Below are positions 27,317-35,349 of a DNA stretch of 64,000 bases, piece after piece (the stretch's first letter is position 1; each line of letters opens with the position of its first letter). The DNA comes from Pedobacter planticolens (GTDB lineage Bacteria > Bacteroidota > Bacteroidia > Sphingobacteriales > Sphingobacteriaceae), in contig NZ_WNXD01000002.1 of NCBI RefSeq assembly GCF_014172375.1, positions 1,860,001 through 1,924,000 on the forward strand, read 5' to 3'. The notes under the pieces were generated by a model. The model saw only the letters and a list, made by a program, of their open reading frames with translations, searched no databases and was not told the DNA's origin. The translations under genes and the position numbers were made by a program.

Positions 27317-27868
27317 ATGAAAAAGGTAATTGCAGCATTCAATATGACACTTGACGGGGTTTGCGACCATACGGCAGGAATTGCTGATGAAGGATTACAT
27401 CAACATTATGCTGATCTAATAGATAATGGAGGTGTTATTTTATATGGACGGATAACCTACCAATTGATGCAGTTTTGGCAAACACTAGTACAAAATCCTT
27501 CTGGTGAAAAAGCAATGGACGACTTTGCAATTTCAATCGATAAAATTCAAAAACTTGTTTTTTCCAACACACTAAAGGACACAGGCTGGAACAGTGCAAA
27601 ACTTGTAAACAGACCTCTTGATGAAGAAGTCTTGGAACTCAAAAAACAAGCAGGAAAAGACATTCTTATTGGAAGTAGGAGTTTGATTATTCAACTTTTA
27701 AACAGTAATCTTATTGACGAATTTCAAATTTGTATTCATCCCGTAATAGAAGGAAAAGGGTTGCTATTATTTGACCAAATTAAGGACAGGATTTTGTTAA
27801 AGCTCGTTAAAACAAAATTACTAAACTCGGGTGCAGTAGTATTTTATTATGAGCCGAGAAGAGAGTAA
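27317..27868 (+). CDS. Dihydrofolate reductase-family (RibD C-terminal-like) protein
   Basis: 183 residues from ATG 27317; a TTG at 27275 would add a polar 14-residue leader and is rejected. MKKVIAAFNMTLDGVCDH opens the fold, with ILYGRITYQLMQFW as the NADPH/substrate region, KDILIGSRSLIIQLLNSNLI and ELQICIHP-like IHPVIEGKGLLLF near the end. This is the RibD_C/YyaP family, NADPH-dependent reductases of mostly unknown substrate, often in accessory regions. Asp codons include many GAC. The last 57 codons are duplicated at 28459-28626. Confidence 0.85.
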   Translation: MKKVIAAFNMTLDGVCDHTAGIADEGLHQHYADLIDNGGVILYGRITYQLMQFWQTLVQNPSGEKAMDDFAISIDKIQKLVFSNTLKDTGWNSAKLVNRPLDEEVLELKKQAGKDILIGSRSLIIQLLNSNLIDEFQICIHPVIEGKGLLLFDQIKDRILLKLVKTKLLNSGAVVFYYEPRRE

Positions 27869-27922
27869 ACAAATTAGAAGTATGTTTTGTAATTTTTTAT
27901 CTTAGTTAAAATATTCGCTCTT

Positions 27923-28459
27923 ATGAAATCAATTCTAACGCTAAAACATTGGCAGATTTTTTTAATTCTTGTAGTAGGTAGTTTAATGTACAATTTCACT
28001 ATCGAAGGCGATCAATTAACGACTATGATTATCCGAATTATTGGGGCAATCATCTATTCTTTATGGCCAATATTGACAGGTAATGAACTATACCAGCTAT
28101 TACCGAAACGAGTTACAGTAAATTTTAACTTCTTTCTCTTTAATATTTTTATTAGCCTTCTCGTTTTTGTGTCAATACTCATTTTATCTTATGGAGAAGG
28201 AATGACTTTTTCAGGAATTTATGCCATCCCAATGTTTTATGTGTTTTTTGCTATTTTATATTGTCTAGCTTTCCCAGCCAAACTTCTGAATTGCATTGAG
28301 ACGGGAAAAGAAGTGAGTATGGGTCAATATTTAGGCGACTTTTTTCTTGTGCTTTTTTTACCAATTGGAATTTGGTTTTTACAGCCTAGAATAAATAAGG
28401 TTGTAGCAAATGAAAGACTAGCCCGTTTAGAAGCAGAAAACGACAAAGCAAAATTTTAA
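27923..28459 (+). CDS. Hypothetical membrane protein
   Basis: A 178-residue protein with about five hydrophobic helices (residues 11-27, 35-55, 70-90, 100-120, 138-152) and a charged C-terminal tail RLARLEAENDKAKF. I recognise no family; it resembles uncharacterised Bacteroidota membrane proteins of similar size. It is inserted exactly between the full DHFR-family gene and the duplicated 3' fragment of that gene, so it may have moved together with the duplication. Confidence 0.65.
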   Translation: MKSILTLKHWQIFLILVVGSLMYNFTIEGDQLTTMIIRIIGAIIYSLWPILTGNELYQLLPKRVTVNFNFFLFNIFISLLVFVSILILSYGEGMTFSGIYAIPMFYVFFAILYCLAFPAKLLNCIETGKEVSMGQYLGDFFLVLFLPIGIWFLQPRINKVVANERLARLEAENDKAKF

Positions 28460-28626
28460 AAAGTAATCTTATTGACGAACTTCAAATTTGTATTCATCCC
28501 GTAATAGAAGGAAAAGGTCTACTATTATTTGACCAAATTAAGGACAGGATTTTATTAAAACTTAGTAAGACAAAACCACTAAATTCTGGTGCAGTAGTAT
28601 TTTATTATGAACCGATAAGAGCGTAA
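28459..28626 (+). pseudogene. Duplicated 3' fragment of the DHFR-family gene
   Basis: Bases 28459-28626 repeat 27700-27868 with about 90% identity by eye, including the codons for IHPVIEGKGLLLF, GAVVFYYEP and the stop. There is no start and no 5' part, so this is a fragment, not a gene. Confidence 0.85.
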
Positions 28627-28640
28627 ACACATATTAATAC

Positions 28641-29120
28641 ATGAAAAATCTATTGCTAACTTTATTGCTCATTACTAATTCTCTTGCCTTATTTGCTCAA
28701 GCAGATTTATCAGGGATCTATAAGGATGAGTTTGGTGGTCAAATAAAGCTAAGACCCAATCATACATTTGAGTATACATGGGGATTTGATCTCTCTTCTA
28801 GCTGGAATAATGGAACCTGGAAAGTTGAAAATGAAAAATACCTAATTCTTGAAGTTGTAGAGATAAGGGATTCCATTAGAAATGGAAATGAAATAAAGTT
28901 TGTTTTATCATCTGACACTATTTCAAATGAAATATCCAGCTATGAAAATGCTATAAATTCTCTTCCAAGTAGCGGACAGAGCAGAAGTTTACCCCCAAAG
29001 AAATTAAAAATTAGTAATAGTAAGCTGTTTCCTTATACTAAGAATAATAAAATTCAGAATAAAAAACTAAAATCAATACTCAGTAACCAGTATAGAAAAC
29101 CTTGGTTTGTGAAACAATAG
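28641..29120 (+). CDS. Hypothetical secreted protein
   Basis: A 159-residue protein with a signal peptide (LLTLLLITNSLALFAQ, cleaved near residue 20). The mature N-terminal part, DLSGIYKDEFGGQIKLRPN followed by NNGTWKVENEKYLIL, looks like a lipocalin-like or 'YD-type' small beta domain common in Bacteroidota secreted proteins. The last 50 residues are Ser/Lys/Asn-rich and probably disordered. No function can be assigned. It follows the DHFR fragment by 14 bases. Confidence 0.6.
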   Translation: MKNLLLTLLLITNSLALFAQADLSGIYKDEFGGQIKLRPNHTFEYTWGFDLSSSWNNGTWKVENEKYLILEVVEIRDSIRNGNEIKFVLSSDTISNEISSYENAINSLPSSGQSRSLPPKKLKISNSKLFPYTKNNKIQNKKLKSILSNQYRKPWFVKQ

Positions 29121-29198
29121 ACCTACGCTTAACAACAGTTTGGCAAAATTTGGCAGTGATTTTTTCTATGCAGGTTCAGTTTTATCTTAATAGTTGCT

Positions 29199-29324
29199 CT
29201 TCGAGATGTTCTGTGCTAAAGGCATCCCTTTGGGGAAAGGCATCTCGAAGTAATAGATTTTGCGGATATGAAATCCGCTTTTATCAAATGGTTCGAGATG
29301 CGCTGCGCTAACATTTCGAACAGC
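29199..29324. repeat. Composite inverted repeat (CTTCGAGATG / CATCTCGAAG)
   Basis: CTTCGAGATG (29199-29208) pairs with CATCTCGAAG (29241-29250); an inner CCTTTGGGG/AAAGG part, a GCGGAT / ATCCGC hairpin and a GTTCGAGATG / CATTTCGAAC hairpin follow. It lies in the 260-base gap before the NERD gene; nothing else is seen there. Confidence 0.65.
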
Positions 29325-29380
29325 TTTAGCAAGAGAAACATTTGAACAATTAATATAACTATCAACAATCGGCAGACATA

Positions 29381-30487
29381 ATGTGTAAGACATATAACAT
29401 GATTGGTTCACTTGCGACTTTAAAATCACATTTAGAAGCGAACAATATTCATGACTTCAAATCTTTAAAAGAAGTAATTGGTTTTCAGAGTTCATATCCA
29501 ACTTTCCGACAACAATTAATTTCTACTCATGAAAAACTTATTGAGCAAGAGAAAAATATACTCAATACAGATTTGCAACAGTTAAACATAACTATAGAAG
29601 CACAAAAACAACAAGTAGAACAAAGATTGATAAGTGAAATTGACAAATTGAAACAGCAATTAAGCTTTTTGACCAATGACAGATCAATAAATTTATTTCA
29701 AAAACTAACAAAGAACTTTAGGCAATGGAATTGCAAAAGGCAACTCAGATATAAAGAGCAAAATTTTGATATAGAAGTAATAAAATCAATTAACGAACTT
29801 GTCGACATTCGTCAAGTCAAGAATGAACGCTATCAATTCATAACTTCACAATTTAACGTGGCTGTAGAAGAAAGCTCCCAAGCAGCTTTGTCGGAAATTG
29901 AAAGAAAGAAATCAGTTATTGACAGTTTAAACAACTTCATTTATGGTGCGTTTGGAGAACAAAAAGTTGTTAAAACGTTAGAAGTTCTCTCAGATGAGTA
30001 TTTTTTGATTAATGACTTTGATGTTTCCTTCTCACCTGCAATTTACAATAGACAAGAGAATGACTACATAAAATCAATTCAAATTGACCATTTACTTGTA
30101 GCACCATCAGGTATATTCCTAATCGAAACAAAGAATTGGAGTGAAAAATCATTAGAGAATTTAAGCTTACGTTCACCAATACAGCAAATCAAGAGAACTA
30201 ACTTTGTATTATTTAAATTGCTTAACAATGAAATAAGCAATTTTAGTCTTCGTTTGGACAAACATCATTGGGGCGACAAAAAAATATCAATTAAAAACCT
30301 CATTGTTTTAACTAATACAAAACCAAAAGAAGAGTTTCAATATGTAAAGATTTTAACATTAAACGAACTTCTTAGCTACATAAACTATTTTAAACCGATA
30401 TTTTCAAGTATGGAAACACGACGAATTGCTGAATTCTTGTTAGAAATTAATGACCAAAAGACAATTGAAACAAATAACAAGTATTGA
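29381..30487 (+). CDS. NERD (nuclease-related) domain protein
   Basis: A 368-residue protein. Residues 50-110 and 150-180 are long, charged helices likely to form coiled coil (LQQLNITIEAQKQQVEQRLI). The NERD domain covers about 185-310: GAFGEQKVVKTLEVL, IQIDHLLVAPSGIFLIETKN and a following WSEKSL, i.e. the D..E-x-K core of restriction-endonuclease-like folds. NERD proteins are predicted nucleases, sometimes tied to plasmid or phage defence. ATG 29381 is used; ATG 29399 (MIGSL) is also possible. It ends the accessory island before a repeat-rich spacer. Confidence 0.78.
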   Translation: MCKTYNMIGSLATLKSHLEANNIHDFKSLKEVIGFQSSYPTFRQQLISTHEKLIEQEKNILNTDLQQLNITIEAQKQQVEQRLISEIDKLKQQLSFLTNDRSINLFQKLTKNFRQWNCKRQLRYKEQNFDIEVIKSINELVDIRQVKNERYQFITSQFNVAVEESSQAALSEIERKKSVIDSLNNFIYGAFGEQKVVKTLEVLSDEYFLINDFDVSFSPAIYNRQENDYIKSIQIDHLLVAPSGIFLIETKNWSEKSLENLSLRSPIQQIKRTNFVLFKLLNNEISNFSLRLDKHHWGDKKISIKNLIVLTNTKPKEEFQYVKILTLNELLSYINYFKPIFSSMETRRIAEFLLEINDQKTIETNNKY

Positions 30488-30533
30488 CGGGACAAAAGAA
30501 AGATTTCTCCACTGCGGTCGAAATGACGCGACC

Positions 30534-30816
30534 GCTTTACAACCTTCCCAAAACCACAGTCCATCCCTAAGTACGCCATCCGGCCTTGTAGCATCCCGAA
30601 GGAGAAAGCATTAAAACTTTTGCAAACACTTTCAATAACCACAGCCCAAAACAATGAGCCAGTTCGATCCTTCATCGAACCTGCTGCTTGTTGCCAAAAA
30701 AGTTTTAATAGCTTAATCCGAAAGATGATACACAGCCTTGATTTTTGTTAAACTTTTTATCAAGAAAAAGTTTAGAGCCACTCGGCGGCGGTGAGCCGAG
30801 GCAAGCCCGAGCGCTG
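30534..30816 (+). repeat. Structured ~270-nt repeat, copy C
   Basis: Stem P1 pairs 30606-30621 with 30698-30714 perfectly except one bulged base; P2 is AACAA..AGC..GTTCGAT / ATCGAAC..GCTTGTT; the AAACTTTTT / AAAAAGTTT and CTCGGC / GCCGAG hairpins follow. Compared with copies A and B, P1 has the paired changes C-G to A-T (twice) and T-G to T-A. Part of the 690-base gap 30488-31177, which has no gene. Confidence 0.8.
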
Positions 30817-30965
30817 GGAAAAAGAAAAGCCCTTCACTTCGACTATGCTCAGTGTAAGCTAGCTCAGAATGACAGGTATGGAGTTAAAAACGAGATCCTT
30901 CGCTGCGCTCTGGATGACAAAACATGGGTGACAAATATGAAGAAAGCAGTATGCTAAACCATCTT

Positions 30966-31054
30966 GCTCGTCTTTCCCGTGAAAACGGGAACCGTAATGC
31001 GTAAAAAAGCCTCTTATTGCATTACGGTTCCCAATCGAGTTGGGAATGACGAGC
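30966..31054. repeat. Cloverleaf-forming palindromic repeat, copy 3
   Basis: Most regular copy: outer stem GCTCGTC / GACGAGC, hairpin TTCCCGTGAAAACGGGAA, central stem CCGTAATGC / GCATTACGG, hairpin TTCCCAATCGAGTTGGGAA. Compared with copy 2, both the central stem (C-G for T-A) and the last hairpin (A-T for G-C) show paired substitutions. Confidence 0.87.
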
Positions 31055-31105
31055 ATAAAGGAGAACCTATTTTAATCCTAAAAACTTTACACTATTAATT
31101 TCCAT

Positions 31106-31153
31106 CATGTGCTCCCCTCTCTTTCAGGAGAGGGGCTGGGGGTGAGGTTTCAC
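31106..31153. repeat. GC-rich intergenic repeat (CCCCTCTC / GAGAGGGG)
   Basis: GCTCCCCTCTC / GGAGAGGGGC-type short hairpin followed by TGGGGGTGAGG, a widespread type of bacterial intergenic repeat, 10 bases before the -7 box of the radical-SAM gene. Confidence 0.55.
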
Positions 31154-31163
31154 TAAATATCCT

Positions 31164-31171
31164 TATCTTTG
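31164..31171 (+). promoter_or_regulatory. -7 box (TATCTTTG) of the TIGR01212 gene
   Basis: TATCTTTG matches TAnnTTTG and ends six bases before the ATG at 31178, so the transcript would have almost no leader. No clear -33 TTG. Confidence 0.5.
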
Positions 31172-31177
31172 TCCCCA

Positions 31178-32128
31178 ATGGGAACAGCATTAGATTCAGG
31201 AGTTAAAGGATATAAAAATTACGGCATTCACTTGCGTGAAAAATACAACGGACAACGTGTGTTTAAAGTAATAGTAGATGGAGGATTTACCTGCCCCAAT
31301 CGTGATGGAAGTAAAGGTTATGGCGGTTGCACCTATTGCAATGTAGATTCATTTACACCAGAACCCTCTCGAAAAAACCCGAACATTAAAGAACAGTTGG
31401 AAGAAGGAATGCGAAGAGCCAAAACCTCTTACAAAGCCGATAAATTCATTGTTTATTTTCAGCCTAATACCAATACCTATGCGCCAGTACATTATTTAAA
31501 GATGATGTACGATGAAGCATTATCGGTAAATACACAAGATGTAGTTGGCTTTGCAGTCGGCACCCGACCAGATTGCATAGATGCAGAAAAAGTTGCACTA
31601 TTAGAAAGTTACACCGATCGTTTTGATGTAGACTTAGAAATGGGCATGGAGTCTATATATGATGAAACGCTAGATCAAATTAATAGAGGTTGCAGTCATG
31701 GTGAATTTGTAAAAGCAGTAGAATTACTCGAAAACTCCAAACTAGACCTCTGTGTACATACTATTTTTGGCTTCCCATGGGAAACAAGAGAAATGATGTT
31801 AGGTTATATTCACGAAATAAACCGTTTTCCACAAATCAAGTTTGTAAAGTTTCATCATTTACACATTGTGGAAGGCTCTATTATGGGCGCTAAATACAAG
31901 AAAAACCCATTTAAGTTATTTACACTCGAAGAATATACCGATTTACTGTGTGAGTTAATTCCGTTGTTACGACCAGATATTGTGATACAACGTTTATTTG
32001 GTATTTCAGATTGGGATTTGTTAATTGCACCCAACTGGGGATTAAACAAATCGGCTATCCAAACCTATATTGATAAAGAAATTGAACGCAGGGAAGTAGT
32101 GCAGGGTTCAAACTATATCGTTAAATAA
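31178..32128 (+). CDS. TIGR01212 family radical SAM protein (YhcC-like)
   Basis: 316 residues from ATG 31178; a TTG at 31169 overlaps the -7 box. Conserved GYKNYGIHLREKYNGQRVFK and the iron-sulfur ligand region TCPNRDGSKGYGGCTYCNV near residue 35 are diagnostic of the YhcC/TIGR01212 radical-SAM family, whose three Cys hold a 4Fe-4S cluster. Later blocks KFIVYFQPNTNTYAPV, VGFAVGTRPDCID and DLEMGMESIYDETLDQINRG are also family marks. The reaction is unknown. From memory these proteins are common in Bacteroidota and found in E. coli. Confidence 0.92.
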   Translation: MGTALDSGVKGYKNYGIHLREKYNGQRVFKVIVDGGFTCPNRDGSKGYGGCTYCNVDSFTPEPSRKNPNIKEQLEEGMRRAKTSYKADKFIVYFQPNTNTYAPVHYLKMMYDEALSVNTQDVVGFAVGTRPDCIDAEKVALLESYTDRFDVDLEMGMESIYDETLDQINRGCSHGEFVKAVELLENSKLDLCVHTIFGFPWETREMMLGYIHEINRFPQIKFVKFHHLHIVEGSIMGAKYKKNPFKLFTLEEYTDLLCELIPLLRPDIVIQRLFGISDWDLLIAPNWGLNKSAIQTYIDKEIERREVVQGSNYIVK

Positions 32129-32150
32129 ATTAAGAAACTATCTAAAATGA

Positions 32151-32291
32151 AACCACATAGGCACATAGGGTATTTGACCTTGTGGGATAGGAAGATAAAT
32201 CTTCTAGACATAGCCTTTGTGTGTCTATTGCAATGCCTTCAGGCATTCTTTGTAGACTGGTTTTCATAAAAATCTATGTGCCTATGTGGTT
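32151..32291. repeat. 141-bp palindromic intergenic repeat, copy 1
   Basis: Ends AACCACATAGGCACATAGGG and CTATGTGCCTATGTGGTT are inverted; the centre contains TTGTGGGATAGGAAGATAAATC and GCAATGCC..GGCAT. Copy 2 at 38856-38996 has exactly the same length. Both stand about 25 bases after a + strand stop codon. Confidence 0.9.
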
Positions 32292-32324
32292 ATAATTAAT
32301 TATATCATCAAATAAAAAAAACTT

Positions 32325-34625
32325 ATGAAGACTTCTTTTATTGCAGCACTAAAAATTACACTAGTGCTTACTTTTTGCTGTGGATTTGTTTTTGCACAAA
32401 GTAACTCTTATTCAATTATCCCTCAGCCCGTAAAACTTACACCAGCTAAAGGCAGTTTTGTATGGAGTGCAGCTACTAAAGTAACAGTAGTTGGAGAAGT
32501 AACGGATTTTGCACCCGCAGTAGAAGAATTAAATGCAATAACCAAAAAACTAGGTCCATCAAAATCGACACCAAATAAAGTTGTTTTAAAACTTGATTTA
32601 GGTATTTCGGCAAAAGAAGGCTATCGTTTATCCATTCAGCCAACTACTATTGTAATTACCGCTTCATCTGTACAAGGTGCTTTTTGGGCAATCTCATCCC
32701 TAAAACAATTAATGGGCACTAAGCTGTTTCAACGACCACAAGTATTACGAAAAACAGTTACCAAATCAATTAATGTGCCTTGTGTAGTAATTGAAGATCA
32801 GCCTCGTTTTGCATGGAGAGGAATCCATTTAGATGTTTCTCGTCATTTCTTTGATCTAGCTTATCTACATAAAATGATTGATCGGATGGCATATTATAAG
32901 TTCAATAAATTTCATTTGCATTTAACAGACGATCAGGGTTGGCGCATTGAGATTAAAAAATATCCAGAGTTAACTGCAAAAGGAGCTTGGAGAGAAATGA
33001 ATGGACAAGATTCAAGTTGTATTGCCCAAGCCAAAACAAACCCTGATTTTGCGATACCAGAAAAGCATTTTAAAGTAATTGATGGAAAGAGAATGTATGG
33101 TGGTTTTTATACCCAGCAGGAGATGAAAGAATTAATCCGCTATGCATTAAATAAAGGTATCGAGATTATTCCCGAAATTGATATGCCTGGGCACATGATG
33201 GCGGCTACGAATTTAATGCCTTGGCTAACATCACATGGCAAAGGCGGACAAGCAAAAGATTTTTCTGAACCCTTATGTCCGTGTAAGGAAACTACATTTG
33301 AATTTGCTGAGAATGTATTCACTGAAATTGCGGAACTTTTTCCTAGCAAATACATTCACCTCGGAGCGGATGAAGTAGAGAAAAGCAGTTGGAAAAACGT
33401 ACCAGAATGTGAAGCTTTAATGAAAAAAGAAGGACTGAAAAGTGTAGATGAATTGCAAAGCTATTTTGTGCGTAGAATGGAAAAGTTCTTTACTAGTAAA
33501 GGTAAAAAGCTAATTGGCTGGGATGAAATTTTAGATGGTGGAGTTTCGCCGACTGCTACCATGATGTTTTGGCGTTCTTGGGTGCCTACTGCACCAAAAC
33601 ATGCTGCGGAAAAAGGAAACGACGTAATTATGACTCCTGGAGAGTTTTCTTATTTCGATGCACAACAAGATGGTAGTTCATTGCAAAAGGTATATTCTTT
33701 TGATCCTTATAATTACAACTTGACTACCGAAGAAAAGAAATATATACTAGGTGTGCAAGCAAATATCTGGACGGAATATATTCCATCGGAAAGAAGATTA
33801 GAATACATGGTTTTCCCGCGTATGTTGGCTATGGCCGAAGTAGCTTGGTACAAGGGCGGTGTAAATTGGTCGGAGTTTGATCAGCGGGTGGAAAAACAAT
33901 ATTCGGTATTAGATGCCATGAACATTAATTACCGTTTGCCAGATTTAACAGGGTTTACGGCGCAAAGCGTATTTGTAGATAAAGGGTTATTGCATATAGA
34001 TAAACCACAAGCTGGATTGACCATGCGTTATACAACTGATGGCACTTTCCCTACGTTAAGTTCTAAGATTTTCTCTGGAGATTTAGCTATCACTAAGCCT
34101 GTTCAAGTTAAAGTCGCTGGTTTTAGACCTAACGGAAACAGGGGCGATATCTTTACCATCAATTACGAACAGCAAGGTTATTTAAAACCTGCTGCCTTAA
34201 CTTCTCCTCAAAAAGGGCTTCAATTCTTCTATTATCCTCAATTTTATAAAACAGTAAACGCAATTGATCAAAAAGATTTAGCTAAAGAGGCTGTTACTAA
34301 TGCAATTGAAATCCCTGTCGCGAAATTAGCAGGTAGTTTTGCAACGCGTCACCAAGGTTATTTTTATGCAGCAGAAACTGGTATTTATTCTTTTGCGCTT
34401 CGTTCTGATGATGGAAGTGTATTAAAACTAGGAGGGAAGGTGCTAATAGATAATGATGGATTACATGCTGCAAAAGAGTTATCTGCGCAAATTGCTTTAG
34501 CAAAAGGTTATCATCCGTTTGAATTGTTATTTATTGAAGGCGGCGGTGGCTATACGTTGAAATTGCAGTATAAATCGCCCAATGGTAAACTGCAAGATGT
34601 TGATGGGTCGGTTTTGTTTCATTAA
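32325..34625 (+). CDS. Beta-N-acetylhexosaminidase (GH20) with C-terminal beta domains
   Basis: A 766-residue exported enzyme (signal peptide ending near FVFAQ, residue 25) that removes terminal GlcNAc/GalNAc from glycans or chitin fragments. Order: GH20b-like N-terminal domain (30-155), the catalytic TIM barrel (about 160-500) with RGIHLDVSRHFF, HLTDDQGWRIEI and the Asp-Glu catalytic pair in HLGADEVEK (D349-E350), then a chitobiase-type/FN3-assoc segment (TTDGTFPTLSSKIF) and a PA14-like domain (YSFALRSDDGSVLKLGGKVL) that may bind carbohydrate. Probably periplasmic or on the surface. No sugar transporter is adjacent; the FHS transporters are 28 kb away. Confidence 0.95.
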   Translation: MKTSFIAALKITLVLTFCCGFVFAQSNSYSIIPQPVKLTPAKGSFVWSAATKVTVVGEVTDFAPAVEELNAITKKLGPSKSTPNKVVLKLDLGISAKEGYRLSIQPTTIVITASSVQGAFWAISSLKQLMGTKLFQRPQVLRKTVTKSINVPCVVIEDQPRFAWRGIHLDVSRHFFDLAYLHKMIDRMAYYKFNKFHLHLTDDQGWRIEIKKYPELTAKGAWREMNGQDSSCIAQAKTNPDFAIPEKHFKVIDGKRMYGGFYTQQEMKELIRYALNKGIEIIPEIDMPGHMMAATNLMPWLTSHGKGGQAKDFSEPLCPCKETTFEFAENVFTEIAELFPSKYIHLGADEVEKSSWKNVPECEALMKKEGLKSVDELQSYFVRRMEKFFTSKGKKLIGWDEILDGGVSPTATMMFWRSWVPTAPKHAAEKGNDVIMTPGEFSYFDAQQDGSSLQKVYSFDPYNYNLTTEEKKYILGVQANIWTEYIPSERRLEYMVFPRMLAMAEVAWYKGGVNWSEFDQRVEKQYSVLDAMNINYRLPDLTGFTAQSVFVDKGLLHIDKPQAGLTMRYTTDGTFPTLSSKIFSGDLAITKPVQVKVAGFRPNGNRGDIFTINYEQQGYLKPAALTSPQKGLQFFYYPQFYKTVNAIDQKDLAKEAVTNAIEIPVAKLAGSFATRHQGYFYAAETGIYSFALRSDDGSVLKLGGKVLIDNDGLHAAKELSAQIALAKGYHPFELLFIEGGGGYTLKLQYKSPNGKLQDVDGSVLFH

Positions 34626-34661
34626 ATCTTAATATATAATCATCGTATAGCTCGAAGTCTT

Positions 34662-34750
34662 GCTCGTCATTCCCGTGAAAACGGGAATCGTAATGCGATG
34701 AAAAAACCTCTTAGTGCATTACGATGCCCAGTCAAGCTGAGCATGACGAT
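34662..34750. repeat. Cloverleaf-forming palindromic repeat, copy 4
   Basis: Hairpin TCCCGTGAAAACGGGA, central stem ATCGTAATGC / GCATTACGAT and last hairpin GCCCAGTCAAGCTGAGC (one mismatch), closed by CGTCAT / ATGACG. It lies 37 bases after the GH20 stop. Confidence 0.85.
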
Positions 34751-34775
34751 GCGCCTTATTTGTTTACGCCCTGCT

Positions 34776-34870
34776 CGTCTTTGCGAGTCTCCGATTTTTA
34801 ATCGGGAGTGGCAATCTCCTCCTTCAAATGTATTAGCAGCAATGAGATTGCTTCGTGCCTCGCAAAGACG
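34776..34870. repeat. CGTC(A/T)TTGCGAG palindromic repeat, second full copy
   Basis: CGTCTTTGCGAG at one end and CTCGCAAAGACG at the other are exactly complementary; inside, GCAATCTC / GAGATTGC also pair. Directly behind cloverleaf copy 4. Confidence 0.82.
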
Positions 34871-34890
34871 AAACGCATGCTAGACAGATG

Positions 34891-35349
34891 TTACCCAAAC
34901 AATTCAATAACTTTCTTTTCTCTAAAAGTAAATATCGCTTTGATTTTATTTTTTACGAGCATTTCATGAGCCATTCTACCTAAAATTCCCAATGGAAGAC
35001 CATACGTTAATATATCAGTCATCTCCACTCCACCTTCAATCGCTTTAAAATGATGTTGATGGTGCCAAAACTTAAAAGGACCAAAACGTTGCTCGTCAAT
35101 AAAATACTTTTCTGGTTCAACTTGAGTGATTTCCGTCATCCAATTCAAATGAACTCCAAATAAAGGAGATACTTTATAGGTGATGAGCATACCTGGATAC
35201 ATTTTGCCCTCACTTTCCTCAGAAGTTACTATGAATTCCATATCATCTGGAGTTATTTTGGCAAGATTAGCAGGAGAAGAGAAAAAATCCCAGGCTGCGG
35301 TGAGTGAAATTGGTAGCACTTGCTTGAACTTTAGTTGGTAAGATTTCAT
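34891..35349 (-). CDS. SRPBCC (START-like) family protein
   Basis: A 152-residue single-domain protein of the SRPBCC/polyketide-cyclase fold: it opens LKFKQVLPISLTAAWDFFSS, continues LAKITPDDMEFIV, and has FGPFKFWHHQHHFKAIEGG and DILTYGLPLGILG, which matches the subgroup found next to or fused with TIGR01777 epimerases. Such proteins bind small hydrophobic ligands in a beta-sheet cavity; the ligand is unknown. Start at the ATG 35347-35349 is the first in frame. Divergent from amt, with which it shares a 316-base AT-rich region. Confidence 0.82.
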   Translation of the reverse strand: MKSYQLKFKQVLPISLTAAWDFFSSPANLAKITPDDMEFIVTSEESEGKMYPGMLITYKVSPLFGVHLNWMTEITQVEPEKYFIDEQRFGPFKFWHHQHHFKAIEGGVEMTDILTYGLPLGILGRMAHEMLVKNKIKAIFTFREKKVIELFG

